Shown here: positions 62,635 to 64,000 of the stretch, piece by piece
Layout of the letters: each line of letters starts with the position of its first letter
Numbering within the stretch: position 1 is the stretch's first letter
Origin: Halomonas sp. GT
Lineage (GTDB): Bacteria > Pseudomonadota > Gammaproteobacteria > Pseudomonadales > Halomonadaceae
Direction: 5' to 3'
Length of the DNA stretch: 64,000 bases
Assembly (NCBI RefSeq): GCF_002082565.1
Contig: NZ_CP020562.1
Location: 3,720,001-3,784,000 of the forward strand
Made by a program: the position numbers and the translations under genes
Notes under the pieces: model-generated
The model's input: the letters and a program-made list of their open reading frames with translations, nothing else
Databases searched by the model: none
Told to the model about the DNA's origin: nothing

Positions 62635-63741
62635 TCAGTCAATGGTGTCGACAAATTCGCTGAGATCCCGCACTCGACTCTTGTCGATAGTCACGCCAAG
62701 TCCAGGTGAATCATCCAACACAATATGCGTTTCATCTCCCGGCATCTGGGCAACATCTTCGCCAATCATGGCAGGCCCCACCAAGTCATTCGCAATAATA
62801 TTGGGATGCGCCAGCGCTAAGTGGGCACCCGCGAGCGTCGCGATCGAGGACTCCACCATAGAGCCTATCTGGCAGGGTATATCAGCCGCCATCCCGACCT
62901 CTGCCATCGCCATAGCAGGACGTAGGCCAGAGGATTTCATTAACTTGATGTTAACCATGTCAGCAGCGTTTAGTTGAATCACATCCAACATCTCTTTAAC
63001 ACCATGAATAGGCTCATCAGCCATAATCATGGCATCAGTTGACTGAGTCACACGGGCCATGGCGGCGAGATTCTCCATAGCGACGGGTTGCTCAAACCAA
63101 TCCACTTGATAGGGCGCTGCATGCCGAATGACCTGAAGCGCTTGCTTAGCACTCCATCCTTGATTGGCATCCACACGCAACGCAATCGATCGATCTAGCG
63201 CCTCTCTAACACGTGCAATCCGCTCAATATCATGTTCCGGCGTATCTCCCAGTTTGATTTTGATGGACTGATAACCGCGTCGAGCAGCCTCTTTCGCCTG
63301 ACGCGCCATCTCCTCCGGCGCTAACATGCTGATAACGTATGGAAGTTCCAATCTAGCATGGCTACGCCCACCTAGCAGCGCATAAAGCGGCTTTCCGCAC
63401 TCACGCGCCACCAAGTCGTGAAGCGCAATATCGAGAGCTGCTTTCGCTGAGGGGTTATGGCGAATTTTAAGGTTGGCAGCATGATGGAATTGCGCAATAT
63501 CACTGGCGTCGGCGCCCATTAGCAAGGGCGCTAGCTCACGGGTTATGATTTCTCGTGCGCCAAGATACGTCTCTCCAGACACATGCTGGTCTACCACGGC
63601 TTCACCCCAGCCAACCTGGCCAGAAGCAGTTTCGATGCTGACAATCAGGCTGGCGATATCGTGATAAGTGTCATAGGCAATCTTAAATGGTTGTTTAAGC
63701 GGAAGACGCACACCATATACCGTGATTTTGTTAATACGCAT
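62635..63741 (-). CDS. Enolase-superfamily epimerase (dipeptide epimerase / muconate-lactonising group)
   Basis: 368 aa from the ATG at 63741 (AAGG about 9 bases upstream; the frame opens at 63846 but that overlaps the next gene). Catalytic residues of this subgroup are in place: KIK (Lys161, Lys163), Asp191 (RVDANQGW), Glu217 (WFEQPV), Asp242 (MADEPIHG) and Lys266/269 (NIKLMKSSG). N-terminal capping domain about 1-125. Candidates are L-Ala-D/L-Glu epimerase, N-succinylamino acid racemase or a proline-betaine/hydroxyproline-type epimerase. 14 bp after a transporter gene cut off by the window edge. Confidence 0.82.
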   Translation of the reverse strand: MRINKITVYGVRLPLKQPFKIAYDTYHDIASLIVSIETASGQVGWGEAVVDQHVSGETYLGAREIITRELAPLLMGADASDIAQFHHAANLKIRHNPSAKAALDIALHDLVARECGKPLYALLGGRSHARLELPYVISMLAPEEMARQAKEAARRGYQSIKIKLGDTPEHDIERIARVREALDRSIALRVDANQGWSAKQALQVIRHAAPYQVDWFEQPVAMENLAAMARVTQSTDAMIMADEPIHGVKEMLDVIQLNAADMVNIKLMKSSGLRPAMAMAEVGMAADIPCQIGSMVESSIATLAGAHLALAHPNIIANDLVGPAMIGEDVAQMPGDETHIVLDDSPGLGVTIDKSRVRDLSEFVDTID

Positions 63742-63755
63742 TATTGATGCCTTAT

Positions 63756-64000
63756 TTATGTCCAGGAAAAGATCTGCGCCAGAGTAATCATGAGACTTGC
63801 CATACCCAGCTGAAGAATCGCTAATGGCAGTATCCATTTGATCCACTTACTCCACGACACACCTGCCACCGCAAGCCCTGCCATGAAATATCCCGACGTT
63901 GGGGTAAGAATATTCGAGATGCCATCACCAAACTGAAACGCAAGAACAGCCGTCTGACGGGTGACTCCCACAAGATCTGCAAGAGGCACCATCAAAGGCA
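63756..64000 (-). CDS. YfcC-family (C4-dicarboxylate/amino acid carrier-like) transporter, C-terminal end only
   Basis: About 81 residues; the frame is open to the right edge, so the gene's 5' part is outside. The visible part holds LVGVTRQTAVLAFQFGDGIS and NILTPTSGYFMAGLAVAG, characteristic of the YfcC/ArcD-related permease end, then two membrane segments. It directly precedes the enolase-superfamily gene on the same strand and probably imports its substrate. Confidence 0.72.
   Translation of the reverse strand, partial: PLMVPLADLVGVTRQTAVLAFQFGDGISNILTPTSGYFMAGLAVAGVSWSKWIKWILPLAILQLGMASLMITLAQIFSWT

Overview
The window reads as a chromosomal segment of a moderately halophilic gammaproteobacterium, most likely Halomonadaceae (Halomonas or a close relative). 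The support is gene-family resemblance, acidic tails on several proteins, ccoG, NhaC, TAXI-type TRAP and CUT2 ABC importers, and many c-di-GMP proteins. No rRNA, tRNA, CRISPR array, transposase or phage gene was recognised. Gene density is high and most operons are tightly overlapped.

Region 1 (1-20.1 kb) is aromatic catabolism. A truncated M20 amidohydrolase is followed by a 3-oxoadipate operon on the minus strand (pcaI-pcaJ-pcaF-pcaD plus a BKACE enzyme), divergent from an IclR/PcaR regulator. After an SDR, an unusual winged-helix/solute-binding-protein fusion regulator and a TauE-like exporter comes a nine-gene minus-strand operon: a CUT2 ABC importer (SBP, two permeases, ATPase), maleylacetate reductase, an amidohydrolase, a 3-hydroxyisobutyrate-dehydrogenase-like enzyme, an intradiol (hydroxyquinol-type) dioxygenase and a RutE-like nitroreductase. 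Its predicted product, 3-oxoadipate, would be finished by the pca operon. The imported substrate is unknown.

Region 2 (20.1-34.6 kb) is sensing and envelope. A periplasmic transthyretin/HIU-hydrolase-like protein, an HbpS-like secreted protein and a newly noted 58-aa secreted peptide sit beside an HprR/HprS-like two-component system with a perfect 7+7 palindrome in the divergent promoter. Next are a choloylglycine-hydrolase-family enzyme, an RsbQ-like hydrolase paired with a PAS-GGDEF-EAL protein, ccoG, a MocR regulator, a PAS-GGDEF cyclase, an MFS transporter and a cold-shock protein.

Region 3 (34.9-46.7 kb) has a tightly coupled five-gene operon of unrecognised exported or membrane proteins, including one of 961 aa. 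It is followed by two large divergent GAF/PAS-GGDEF-EAL proteins.

Region 4 (46.7-64 kb) appears to encode an almost complete route from pipecolate/2-aminoadipate semialdehyde to 2-oxoglutarate: AmaA, AmaB, a class III aminotransferase, HglS and a D-2-hydroxyglutarate dehydrogenase. It also has an NhaC antiporter, a TAXI-TRAP transporter and two paralogous LysR regulators bracketing the block. The TAXI binding protein has its two lobes in circularly permuted order, and the TRAP permease start lies across a frameshift in a run of nine A residues. The window ends with an enolase-superfamily epimerase and the C-terminal end of a YfcC-like transporter.
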